A DNA stretch of 64,000 nucleotides, from positions 5,337,741 through 5,401,740 of the forward strand of contig OX375872.1 in assembly GCA_947359465.1 (NCBI GenBank), read 5' to 3'. Below, piece by piece: positions 44,930-55,365 of this stretch (position 1 is its first letter; each line of letters opens with the position of its first letter). A program made the translations under genes and the position numbers. This DNA is from Metellina segmentata. Lineage: Eukaryota > Arthropoda > Arachnida > Araneae > Tetragnathidae. The notes under the pieces are model-generated. The model made no database searches and was not told where the DNA came from. It worked only from the letters and a program-made list of their open reading frames with translations.

Positions 44930-45540
44930 ATCAGCGGAAATCAGCGGAAACGCGGAAGATCTTCACCCCTGCGGCATGCACATTCCTTATCATCTGTGGT
45001 GCGATAGTAGCGCAGCTATCGATGGTACGCTGCCGCAGATCCAGCAAACTTGTAAACGGAGTTTCAAACACACGATCTTTGATGTAACCACAGAGGAAGA
45101 AATCGAGTGGGGGTAAGATACGGTGATCGTGGAGTCCATTCAACACAGCCACCGTAGCCGATTACCTGCTGGCCAAAGCAAAACTGTTCTTAAGAAACTG
45201 TCGCACTGCATGGGGATTGTGCGGCGGGGCGCCATCATGTTGGTACCACAGAGAAAACAAGAACGCCAGAGGAATATCATCTATAAAGTCAAGTAACGCA
45301 TCCTGTATATATCATCTATAAAGTCAGGTAACACATCCTGTATATATCATCTATAAAGTCAGGTAACACATCCTGTATATATCATCTATAAAGTCAGGTA
45401 ACACATCCTGTAACAGATGGAGGTATTTCGGTCCATTTAGTGAATCGTCATAGAACACGGGTCCTATTAGACGATCCTTCCAAATTCCGTACCACACATT
45501 CGTGGACACTGCACCTGCTGTCTGACGGAAACTCCACATG
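44930..45540 (-). pseudogene. Tc1/mariner-like transposase, C-terminal half
   Basis: From right to left the minus strand reads FRQTAGAVSTNVWYGIWKDR, GPVFYDDSLNGPKYLHLLQD, then a tandemly expanded segment, and LPPLDFFLCGYIKDRVFETP with a C-terminal RQRTIDSCATI. A P-L-D-F-F-L-W-G-x-x-K-D-x-V block is shared by a widespread group of mariner-related transposases. Frames change and no termini are visible, so it is a fossil. Confidence 0.75.
45276..45413. repeat. 35-bp tandem repeat inside the transposase relic
   Basis: Four units start ATCATCTATAAAGTCA at 45276, 45311, 45346 and 45381, an exact 35-bp period. The first unit differs at a few bases, the last three are almost identical. Because 35 is not a multiple of three, each added unit shifts the reading frame. 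Confidence 0.92.
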
Positions 45541-46371
45541 AGGAATTTTCACAAGCAGATGGATAGAGGAAGAATCCTAATGTTAAAACTTGACGAAATG
45601 CCGCTAGATGGCGTATACTTTTTAATTCTGTCAGCGGTGGGGAAAATTTTTTGCTGGTTTAAAAAAATCCCTGTTCTGAAGTTGAATGTTTTGTTCATGC
45701 TTGAGGAGCTGATGGATTTCAACGGACTTTCTATTGAAAGTGGAATAATTTAATTAGGAAAAGTTAATTTGACTTGAGGTGTATTCTTTTGAAAGATTGG
45801 ACGTGTAACTGAAAAGTAAATACAATCTCCTATTTTGAAACGTTATTTTTGATGCGTTGGAGAGATGCAAGAAAAATTTGTTTTGCTTTGATTTTGAATT
45901 GTTTTACGCTATTGCGTTTAATGATATTTGTGAAGTAATTTTAGTAGAGGCAGTGAGATTGTTCGTTCTGCGATCAGTAGTTAATTTTTGATGCACAATT
46001 AGATATAATCTAGTTTTGAGATTACATAATCTGAAAGTCCACAAATTGAATATATCTGATTCTATTAAAAAAGACCATTTCTTTCGATTTTTAGATTGTT
46101 ACAGGGTAAGCCGATTTAAATCAAGTGATTTTTTATTTTTAAAAAATCAGTGATTAAAAAAGAATTTTAAATTTTATTTTCCTTTCTGTAATATGTTTAA
46201 TAATATTGAAAATGAAATAACTATGGAGAAGAGACCTGCTATTTTAGTCAAGTTAGTTGTATATTAAATCATCCTTCCCTTGAAGCACTATAACCTTTTA
46301 TGACAGGGATCATCATTACCTGACAACTGTTTCCCTCTTGCACCATTGAACAACATGTGTCACTCACAAGC
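45541..46371. other. AT-rich sequence, no feature seen
   Basis: A 71-codon plus-strand frame (45538-45753) has no recognisable domain. No terminal repeats are seen. Confidence 0.4.
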
Positions 46372-46379
46372 CTGTTCAT

Positions 46380-46851
46380 TAGGGTGGAGCGAAAAACACG
46401 AATTTCGGAAATTGAAAACGCCTATGGTGGGAATAGTTGGGGACTACCATGCTTATTAACAGTACAAAATATGAGCTAAATCAATTAATATCTTCAGGTG
46501 CCCAAATCACTTTGAAATTTCGAAATTTTGCCAATTTTTTCACAAAAATAATAATAACGCATTTAAAAAAATTAAATAAATCTTATTTAAAGCCATGGGT
46601 GGGTGATATGAACTTCCTTGCTTGTAAAAAAAAAGTTTTACACTTAACATTATCTCGGAAAATAAAAAATTTCCCCTTTTTTTTAGAGCGCCATCACGCG
46701 CGTCTCCACTCCTCTCAATAGACTCATCATTGCGACCACGCGTTTACACGGGCGCTTCCCCTTGCAGCTCTTCGCTTTTTTTTTAATTATTAAAACAACC
46801 CAGAACTTAGCACGAGGAGATGGCTGCATATCGAGTTCCACCCCCCCCCCT
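46380..46851. repeat. Left long terminal inverted repeat
   Basis: About 472 bp match 49243-49711 in inverse orientation with only a few percent differences. It contains a GC-richer part with GCGCCATCACGCGCGTCTCC near 46690 and ends in a C-run. It is open in one frame by chance or by constraint; the same frame is open in the other arm. Confidence 0.92.
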
Positions 46852-46915
46852 AAAATTTTCAATTTGAGTTGCTAGCTTACACTAAAAAATTAAGTTTAAG
46901 TTACTGGCAAGTGGT

Positions 46916-48985
46916 TTAGCTTAAAAATGGTTGATATTGACTTTTGGTTTCAAATCTGGGTAAAGCAAGTCTAGAAGCAATTCTTGACCGAATAAATCCA
47001 TCTCGTGCCTCTGTACCACATACTGTACTATATGCTTCAGTTACTAATTTAACGCAACGTTCTACTACTTGTGAATGGCATGGAAAGTTAAACATGTTAC
47101 TATTGGTTGGAACGTCTAGAACCATAGACTTGAGTTGATCATCAGAAAGAGATACTGTAAGTGGTGGATCTGTAATGGAATCTGATTGCCATTCAATTAA
47201 ATTTATGCAATCGTCTGCTTCGAAGTTTAACTTGGGAATTTTGAACTCTCAAATATTCTTTTCGACTTTATTTTTTTTGTCTTCATTTTAAATTTTTCTG
47301 AGGCTCAATTCTCTGACGTGTTTTCTATCATCAGCTAACATTGCCAAATTAATATTTTCTGGATGGGCGTAATAAGCATCTCTTATCTACAACAATTTTT
47401 ATAAAATCAGGCTAAAATCTCGATTTATTTAAAATATGGTAAAAATTAGGAATTCCCTTACCGACATGATGACTGACTTTTAATTTTAAACCACACATAT
47501 GAGTGTACCTTCACAACATACTCTGTTAATATTTTCAAGTTATGGGTTGGATCTTCTGTTGAAACATATAACCTTAAAATTATATTTGTCGTGGTCAACC
47601 ATCTGGAATGATTAAATTTTCCTGGATTTTTTTGTGACAAGCTTAATGGAATATATTTATTTGATATACCTGTGCACATTTCGTAAATGTATCGTTGATC
47701 AGTGATAAGATCCTCTACGACAATATCTGGCAAAGTTACTTATATCTTTTCAAAGTTTGTCAAAGGCAATTTTTCACAAGATTCAAACATTTTTCCAATT
47801 TTTCCGTTGTATCCTTTTGGTCCTGTGGTTTTCCCTTCTAAATGTTGCAACAAATGACGTAAAGGTAGCTGGGTAGCTCATTTGTATGTAATAAACAAAT
47901 AAACCAATGCACAGGACATCCTAAAAAGAGCTCGATATGTCGAATGACTCCATTTTTCAAACATGTATTTACCACTGTACCATCACAACCAACCACTTGC
48001 ATCTTATAGAAATATCTATATTTTTCTCCAAAAAAGTTAAAATACTTGTTTTAATATTTTGATAAGAGTCAGTTGTAGGAGTGACACGTCCCATATATTT
48101 TGATCCTGGTTCTTGTATTAGAACGATATGTTCTTCTGTTACCGTCTTTCTAGAAATCCTTTCTCTTTCTTTAATCATTACTAAAGTTTAATCCTTTCGC
48201 TCATCGAAGTATATTCCATATTCTGATAAAGAGGCAGTTTCCTCATTTTTCCTTTTCAGGTAGCTGCGAGTCTTTGTCCTTTCTCTTCTAAGTTTACTAC
48301 GATCATCTATGTTTGAAGAATCATCCTTGGAAATTTTTCCCATATCCTTCAAAGCAGCATTTATTAGAATTGCTGCTGATCTATCTGAAACGCCAGTTCT
48401 ATCACAAGCTTGAGCTACATTTGGAAGTTTAGTTCTCGTTTGTGAAGTTGAAGAAGAATTATTATCAATGACTGTTTATAGTGGCATTAGAATTCTGTAG
48501 CAAATTAAAACTTAAAGTAGCTCCCGTAGTATAGGGCGAGATATTTTGGATTGTTTTCCTTAACAATCTTTGAGCTAAACGTTTTGGCTCTCTGCTTCCC
48601 TTTCTTTGCGCTGCAACCTTTTTTTCAAGTATTCTGCTGGTTTTAATGCCAACATTTCCAATGACCATTTTTCGAAATGTCCTTTGATCTGTTAAAAAAG
48701 GTCTTTCAGCAATAGGTACTTTAATTTTGAAAGTACAACTGAGAAAGTTCTTACATTTACATATGCTAATATCAAATAGATTTTTTTTCTGCTGATTCCC
48801 TGAAGGACACAACCTTTCGAGAAATATAGTTTGCCAGTATTTTTTAATAGTTTCTTAATATTTCTATATGCTTTATGGTATTTTTTCAGCATATATATGA
48901 TTTGTTGGTTTAATACAGTTGGAATCGAACTTTTCCCCCATAATCCTTTGAGCTCTTTAATTAAAATTGAACATCCATCAGCCAC
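46916..48985 (-). pseudogene. Transposase-like protein of an unnamed family, decayed
   Basis: In order from the N-terminus (right) I see LKGLWGKSSIPTVLNQQIIY, a Cys-containing segment (ISICKCKNF), PFLTDQRTFRKMVIGNVGI, TEEHIVLIQEPGSKYMGRVT, a degenerate V-x-C/D-G-T-x-x-N-T block near 47990, NELP-like and FNHSRWLTTTNIILRLYVS, then FPCHSQVVERCVKLVTEAYS and ARDGFIRSRI. The order matches a recurrent uncharacterised protein of arthropod genomes that I believe is repeat-encoded. The HSRW and G-D-G-T blocks could be parts of an RNase H-like core. Multiple stops and shifts are present. Confidence 0.65.
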
Positions 48986-49242
48986 ATACTAGCATCTCTT
49001 TTACAATCTTTCTGTATGTAAAGATAATACTTCATAAATCTGCATATGTTGGAAGTGTGTTAGGCTTCAATATTTCAGCCATTCCAAACACGGGACATAC
49101 ATCTACTGATCGTGTCCTAGGCATTTTGACTAATTCACAGAACCGTGTATCCTTAACAAACAAAATAAACCAAATCCAAACAAAACTGAACTTAAAGATT
49201 AAAATTTCTATATAAAAAATATCTAAAATAAGTAAAAATAAG

Positions 49243-49711
49243 CAGGGGGGGGGGGACTCGATATGCAGCCATCTCCTCGTGCTAAGTTCTGGGTTGTTTT
49301 AATAATTAAAAAAAAAGCGAAGAGCTGCAAGGGGAAGCGCCCGTGTAAACGCGTGGTCGCAATGATGAGTCTATTGAGAGGAGTGGAGACGCGTGTGATG
49401 GCGCTCTAGAAAAAGGGGAAATTTTTTATTTTCCGGGATAATGTTAAGTGTAAAACTTTTTTTTTACACGCAGGGAAGTTCATTTCATCCACCCATGGCT
49501 TTAAATAAGATGTATTAAATTTTTTTAAATGCGTTATTATTATTTTTGTGAAAAAATTGGCAAAATTTCGAAATTTCAAAGTGATTTGGGCACCTGAAGA
49601 TATTAATTGATTTAGCTCATATTTTGTACTGTTAATAAGCATGATACTCCCCAACTATTCCCACCATATGCGTTTTCAATTTCCGAAATTCGTGTTTTTC
49701 GCTCCACCCTA
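49243..49711. repeat. Right long terminal inverted repeat
   Basis: This arm begins with a G-run and ends CGCTCCACCCTA at the target duplication. It mirrors 46380-46851. Confidence 0.92.
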
Positions 49712-50049
49712 CTGTTCATCAGCGTAGGTTTTGTTTTAATCATTCCATGTGACTATAAATCCAATGGGCAATTTTGAATCATTCTTCTCCATATGATGGT
49801 TGAAGATTCTCTAAATATATTTACTCAAGCATTATGCCTAGAAAAATTTTGGGTCAAGTGCGACCCCATTAGTTTTTATAGAATGTTGGATCAAATTAGA
49901 AAAACATGCTTTTTCTTAATCCCTGCAGCTATTTTCTTTGTGAGGTTTCACATTTGCAAAAACTTTTAATTAATTTTTGATCCATCATATGCCTGTGCCA
50001 AAACCTTTGTATTATTAATTAACTGCATTATTAACTTTGTTTAACTTCC

Positions 50050-50332
50050 ATACACTGATGTGCTAAAAGTCATGGGATAGGATGCAAATTTACTAGTTCT
50101 CACATTGCATTAAAAGGGTATAAAGAGTCGGATAGTTATCAGTGCTGTGGAAGAATAGTTAAAGCTAAACGCATAGGCTTAACATTTCGGACATAATTGA
50201 GACCCTGCTCCACTTTGTCAAGGGTGTATCGAGAGAACCTCATAAAAGGCATTACCCATCACAAGTGCATTTGTGCTAACAGACACACGACACTGGGCGA
50301 ACTGGCTTCCTCATTCATGAGGGACATACTAT
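50050..50332 (+). repeat. Tc1-like 5' end fragment (tentative)
   Basis: ACACTGATGTGCTAAAAGTC followed by ATGGGATA resembles termini of Tc1-like elements. A short downstream part (about 50240-50330) might be the start of a transposase, but it is truncated at the neighbouring MULE-like insertion site. The assignment is weak. Confidence 0.45.
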
Positions 50333-50342
50333 ACTAGATTGC

Positions 50343-51265
50343 ACTAGCGCGTCTTTCTAGTAATGGCTCTTCGTTACGTGGACGATTCTATTTAGGACCG
50401 TGGGGAGGACAGGCGCCTCAATCCCATGATAGTACTTTACGCAAGTCCAACTTGATCGGCTAATCGGATCACATGACCTAGATGCGTATGTCATCAAGGT
50501 TTATAGTTGTTGGCGATTTATCTCTTCCTTTCTGCTTTCTTCTTTCTTTTCAGATCCATGGTTATGGGTGGGTAGAGGTGGGAGCCGAAAATTGTATCCT
50601 TTTATTATATAAGTTAATAATTATATAAGTTAGTGTTTTATGTACTTTTTGTTACATCAGAATGGTCCTAAGCCAGCGGTGGATACGACATCATCATCCT
50701 AAAGCAAAGGGGACGGCAGAGGGGCGGAAAAATATCAGCTGGTAGTGAGTTCAGGAGTGGTTCTTAGATTATTTATGTAAAATCAACGGAAGCTTGGAAA
50801 AATATGAAAAGGGTATTAAAAATTAGGAAAAGTAAATTTGAATGAAAAGGAATTAAATTGGAATTTTTTAAAAATAATTTGGAGGATCTACAAATTTTTC
50901 CGCCAGCTGGGTTCGAACTCGGGAAGTCATCCTCCGCTGCCGACGCTAATCTGAAGGTGGGTGACTTTAGCCATTAGGCCATCGTTGCTTCACGAAAAGA
51001 AGCTCTTTAAAGTATAAGTACCCTTCCATCAATCATACATTCCATCAATCTGCTTCAAAAAATCATAGAAGACACACAAAAAAAAGACTACCAGACAAGT
51101 AAATAATCATAGCTCACTGTAGATCAAATGATCAAAACAAGTTACGAAAGAATCAAACTGAAGAATCGATTCACTTATCACGAGTTTAATATCTACCGAC
51201 CTCCCTACGGTCCTAAATAGAATCGTCCACGTAACGAAGAGACATTACTAAAAAGACGCGCTAGT
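50343..51265. mobile_element. MULE-like nonautonomous element with 10-bp duplication
   Basis: Terminal inverted repeats of at least 66 bp start ACTAGCGCGTCTTT and contain CTTCGTTACGTGGACGATTC on both arms. The perfect 10-bp repeat ACTAGATTGC flanks it (50333-50342 and 51266-51275). Long inverted repeats and a 9-10 bp duplication are characteristic of Mutator-like elements. The 923-bp copy has no transposase but contains a tRNA-like segment. Confidence 0.87.
50900..50992 (-). other. tRNA-like or SINE sequence captured in the MULE-like element
   Basis: On the minus strand TGGCCTAATGGCTAAAG (A-box, near 50966-50981) is followed by GAGTTCGAACCC (B-box, 50909-50920) about 45 bases later. The arrangement fits a pol III promoter. 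I could not fold a complete cloverleaf by eye: the distance is longer than in a normal tRNA without variable arm. A SINE or tRNA pseudogene is likely. Confidence 0.6.
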
Positions 51266-51454
51266 ACTAGATTGCAACGTTTCTTTGCACTGACGTCACG
51301 CGCTCGCGGAGAGGAAAATAGAGTGAACCGGTTTCCTGTTGGGTTGCAGGCAGAGGATTCGAGGAGAGCTTCCAACTTGGCGCATTAATCTAATTTAGCC
51401 TTAAATTTAACACGTAATTGTTTTGACAGCTTGCCTGTCAGTTTATATAAGAAA

Positions 51455-52159
51455 CTAGCCACTACGTGGCTAGCCCGTGCCAGTGGTGTAAGTTATTAAT
51501 CTAGTGTAAAATTTACCGCAGACTTCAAATCCGTTGAAATTTTAAATCTATCTTTAGCGATTCCGATTTTTGCAAAAATGAATTAACAATCCCAGTCAAA
51601 ATGTTTATTTTTTGCTCATTCCCTGAAGTGGAATAGGCCAGGAAATGTAATCTGTTTCTTTTTTTTTAACGCGAAGGGCAGAAGATGTAGTCTGTTTCAC
51701 GTGACGTCACAATCTCCTGCGAAAATATAAAAGATATATTCAATTTAAAAATTATTCATTTAAAGAAACTCATATTTTTAGGTATCGATCTACAGAAAAA
51801 ATTTCCGCAGATTTCAAATCCGTTGAAATTTTTACTCTATCTTTAACGGGTCTAGGAGTTAGAAAATATTGGCATGGTTCCAAGGCTGAAGGCAAAGTCA
51901 CGTGGGTAGAAAAGGTTCAGATTCGGGTGTTTCTTCTTTTCTCCGGAAGAAACGCGTTGAAGAACCAACTAGACAATGAAACTATTAAATTCATTTTAAA
52001 ATTATCTAGATTGAATTTTGAAATTCGTCGCGACCCAAAAATTGCAAAAAATTCGGACTACCTGGGTGCCAAATCTCATTGCTGGAAGTGTCATAGAATC
52101 GTCAGGATTTTGCAGCCACGAAAAAAACAGACAAACACTTCCTTTTATAATACCAGAGA
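51455..52159 (-). mobile_element. Nonautonomous Helitron nested in copy B
   Basis: On the minus strand it starts TCTCTGGTATTATAAAAGG (52159) and ends with a hairpin GCTAGCCACGTAGTGGCTAG (51474-51455), where CTAG is followed by T. The uninterrupted sequence AAGAATAGCACAATTATAG is present in copy A near 32490, giving an empty site. The 5' flank base is T instead of the usual A, perhaps from mutation. Confidence 0.83.
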
Positions 52160-52417
52160 AGCACAATTATAGTAGTTTTAAGACATCAAAAAATATCTTT
52201 CGATACTATCTATTATTAATTTTTTTTTAATTTGTAATGGTATTTGTTTAAATTATTGCTTCCTAAAAATGTTTCAAAAGAAATAGCCCAGGTAGCAAAT
52301 GAAATTTTTGAGGTTATGTCATTGAAAAATACGTATGAGGTGTGCCCCAGCGTGTTATATTACTATTCTATAGAATGTAATAGAATTACCGCAGAAAATA
52401 CTTGCCTGAAATTTAAA

Positions 52418-52829
52418 ACCGTTAAAGATAGATTAAAATTTTCAATGGATTTGAAATCTGCGGAAAATTTCACTGTAGATCTATACCTAAAAATATGATT
52501 TTCTTTAAATAAATAATTTTTAATTTGAATATATCTTTTATATTTTCTCAAGAGATTGTGACGTCACGTGAACTTTCTCTTTCCAAAAAGAAAACAAATT
52601 TCATCTTCTGCCTCTATCGCGTTAAAAAAAAATAACTATTACATTTCTGTCTTATTCCATTCCTGGGAATGAGAGTACGAAATAAAAAACTTATTGACTG
52701 GGATTGTTGAGTTTTTTTTTCGTAAAATCGGAATTGCTAAAGATAGATTGAAAATTTCAACGGATTTGTAATCTGCGGAAAATTTTACACCAGATTAATC
52801 CTTACACCACGGGCAACGCCGGGCTGTAG
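52418..52829 (+). mobile_element. Helitron 3' part nested in copy B
   Basis: The sequence starts abruptly within the family module (GTTAAAGATAGATTAAAATT), repeats the module near 52740 and ends CACGGGCAACGCCGGGCTGT + AG before T. The last bases are CTGTAG rather than CTAG. The 5' end is missing. About 500 bp of copy A sequence is absent at this site, so a deletion accompanied the event. Confidence 0.65.
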
Positions 52830-53021
52830 TTTATAAAATTGAAGAACGTACAATTTTTTAATACTTTTAATTATTAGAACTATATTTATAACAATTTTTG
52901 TAAGTATTGTATAATATATAAATAATTTTTTAATGATTATTGTTTAACATTACTACAAACTTTTAATAGAATAGAAAAAAAAATTTGAAGGGATACCCTT
53001 GAGTGTCCTTTAAATAAATCA

Positions 53022-53249
53022 TCACATATTCCATAAATAGGATATGAACCTCGTTAAAAACGCTTTGAGGAATGTAAAATTCTTCAGTTTTAGTAGTTCA
53101 TGAAAATCCTTTTGAGAATCGTTGGGATGCCATTCTATCAATTTATGAAACACACTCATAACAATTGTCTTTGCAGAGATTTTCAGAGCACTGCCTTTCT
53201 TGTGCGGTTTAAAAAAGTAACTTCTATTAGAATCCGGAGTTAATTCCAT
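53022..53249 (-). pseudogene. Conserved ORF start in long repeat, copy B
   Basis: The frame of 75 codons begins MELTPDSNRSYFFKPHKKGS and continues with AKTIVMSVFHKLIEWHPN. Its first 30 residues agree with copy A (33313-33417). The arrangement suggests the N-terminal DNA-binding segment of a transposon protein; the class remains open. Confidence 0.5.
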
Positions 53250-53454
53250 TATTAATCAAAAAATACTCAAATAGAGATTCAAATACTAACAACAAATGCA
53301 ATGCACGTTAGTCGAAAGATAAATAAATACCTACCAATGTCGCCTAGCAACAAGAATCGAGAGCGAGCGGGAAATGCTTGGAACTGCGTAACAATCAATC
53401 ACGGGGCGAGCGTTATTGTTTTTTTTCTGTTTTATGATAATAAAATTTTGCACA

Positions 53455-53592
53455 CAGGTAGTCCTTATTTATTTTGTGTCCAGTACTAATTCTAAAATTT
53501 AATCTAGAACATTTTAAAATAAATGGTTGGCGAGGTGAGGTCACCACCTGACCCCAAGAAAAGAACTGTCACGGTCACGCAGTGGTTAGTAG
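53455..53592 (+). repeat. Short Helitron derivative
   Basis: The 5'-type segment (GTAGTCC, then TTTAATCTAGAACATTTTAAAAT) is joined to the 3' block (GAAAAGAACTGTCACGGTCACG) and ends TGGTTAGT. It is an internally deleted relative of 26712-27763; the exact 5' end is unclear. Confidence 0.6.
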
Positions 53593-54084
53593 AAAATAAA
53601 AGGAACTTGCAACGTGAAAACATTTCAACTTATCATTAATATTTAGCTAGCAAAATTAATTTCATTGTGAAAAAATTGTTATTTGTAAGTGAACAGTAAA
53701 AAATTAGACAAAACATGAAAATATACAGAAATTTGAAACATATTTTTTCTGATTCTCAGAGCATTAACTAGTATTTCTTGGAAAATTCCAAGCAAACAAA
53801 AAGGGCTTATAGATAAAATACAAGAAAATGAAGCTCTCCATGTGAACAGCATTAAACAAGTGTAATAGCATACCCCAGAACAGGCAAATTCAGTGAAATT
53901 TTGAGCTTGCAATACAAAATTCATCATCGTAATCATTCAAATAGCTTTCTGCAGCAATCCATAATCTATTTTCTCAACTTTGAGTGAATTAATTTCTCTC
54001 TAAATTTTAATTCCATCAACAAAGAATAGTTATGCTTGATGTGAAACGAATTCCCAGGGATTAGTGCATAAAAATTACATGCTT
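53593..54084. other. AT-rich sequence, no feature seen
   Basis: Short open frames have no recognisable content. I see no terminal repeats. Confidence 0.4.
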
Positions 54085-54362
54085 ATCCCTTGAAGTTAGT
54101 CTTTTTAATATACCCCAATAACCTATTAGCCTTTTTACCCGCAGCTGAACATTGGTGACCCATTTTAAAATCCCTGTGAATTATCACCTCAAGATCCTTG
54201 ACTGTTTCTTCCTCCTTTACCCCCTGCAGATAGTACTCGGCTCCACTGTTCCTGTAACCCATATGCAGAACTTGACATTTCCCTATATTAAATGACATAC
54301 CCCATTTTACAGCCCATTCGGATATCTTATCAAAATCCCCATGCAAATACTCTACCTTTAAC
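54085..54362 (-). pseudogene. CR1/L2-like LINE reverse transcriptase fragment
   Basis: The minus strand encodes HGDFDKISEWAVKWGMSFNI, then KCQVLHMGYRN and KDLEVIIHRDFKMGHQC, closely matching the LINE at 11980-12250. It covers only the region downstream of the FADD box. Both ends are abrupt, so it is an internal fragment moved by rearrangement rather than a 5'-truncated insertion. Confidence 0.9.
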
Positions 54363-54365
54363 GAT

Positions 54366-55063
54366 CTAGGACATGTATGGGTAACCTTTGGAAAGTTGCG
54401 GGCCTTACTTTAGGATATTAATGAAGTCGCGGGCCGAAGATAAAAGGTAGTTGTGAAACAGTAATAATGATAAGGTTTATTGTATTTTATATATTTATAA
54501 AGTAGAATGGTAAAGTGACATGAAGAGAATAATATCGTATTGATTAAGTATTTACTTACAATCACCAGAAATTAATGAGAAGTTTGAGCTAGAACTTGAG
54601 AAACAAGATAATCAATGTTGGGATCAATCCCAATAATACACAGACGCAGAGTGTTTTCCAAATTTTCATCTGTAAGCCTGGTTCGATACTTCGATTTATT
54701 AGTTTTCTCTCATCATGGAAAAGAACTGTTCACATTTAAAAGTGCTTCCAAAAATGTAAATCATTTCCTTGCAAATGCTCTCAGCTGTGGGTATTTTTCT
54801 TCGGCAAGGTATGTTCTGTTGAAATCACTTAGCTCCACGTCTTCAAATTTTGACTTCAAATGTATGTTTTCCTGAAGCTCGATCAACTCCATTTGCAGGT
54901 GTGTGGGAGCTTTCTCTACGTCACTTTTCATCTGAGTAGCAAAAAGGTTAAAGAAGCTATCCATGTTTTCAAAGTCAGAAAATCTATAAAATAATTGCTC
55001 CGATAGAGATTTTAGTTCTTCAGCATATTTTCGTGACTGGATAGTGTTGAAAAATGATAACAT
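54366..55063 (-). pseudogene. hAT transposase (ZBED5/GTF2IRD2-like) C-terminal part
   Basis: From 55063 the minus strand reads ELKSLSEQLFYRFSDFENMD, then HLQMELIELQENIHLKSKFE and YLAEEKYPQLRAFARK. After a frame change FKCEQFFSMMREN and RLTDENLENTLRLC follow, the hAT dimerisation motif. The left flank (54366-54450) contains repeated GCGGGCC, like the 3' ends of this hAT group. A possible hAT terminus, CAGTGTTTCTCAAAC on the minus strand, ends at 55365. Confidence 0.8.
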
Positions 55064-55365
55064 TAATTTTTTTTACAATCACATCCGCTAGTAAGGAATG
55101 GAATCTAGAAGTGCAAAGCCCTTTATCGGATAAAATCAATAACGAAATTTATAATTATTATTCCCTATTATCCGTGGAATTGAGTGGCGTGATAACTTAT
55201 TTGCCGACTTTGAAACCTCGTTTTGATTGAATTTGTTCAAGAAAACAGGCGGAGCCATCTCATATATCCAATAAAGGTAGTATATTGAAAAACCTACTTT
55301 TACATTTTTATATTCAAGTGTGCCGCAAATAATTCAAGATATTTAAAAAAGTTTGAGAAACACTG

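Larger units (their letters stand above)
46380..49711 (-). mobile_element. 3.3 kb DNA transposon with long terminal inverted repeats
   Basis: Termini TAGGGTGGAGCGAAAAACAC and its inverse at the right extend as near-perfect inverted repeats of about 470 bp. The 8-bp direct repeat CTGTTCAT flanks it (46372-46379 and 49712-49719). A decayed transposase-like gene runs on the minus strand between them. An 8-bp duplication would fit hAT, P or some less known superfamilies; I cannot assign one. Both arms end on the inside with a C/G homopolymer. Confidence 0.9.
51276..53430 (-). repeat. Long repeat, copy B, with nested Helitrons
   Basis: Parts at 51266-51454, 52160-52417 and 52830-53380 match copy A (32298-33600) in order. 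A minus-strand Helitron (51455-52159) and a Helitron 3' fragment (52418-52829) interrupt them. Its left edge is where the MULE-like element inserted. A minus-strand open frame lies at 53022-53249. Confidence 0.72.

Noticed and set aside
50900..50992. Functional tRNA gene
   Set aside because: Internal promoter boxes are present, but the spacing is long and I could not pair a complete acceptor stem; a SINE or pseudogene is more likely.
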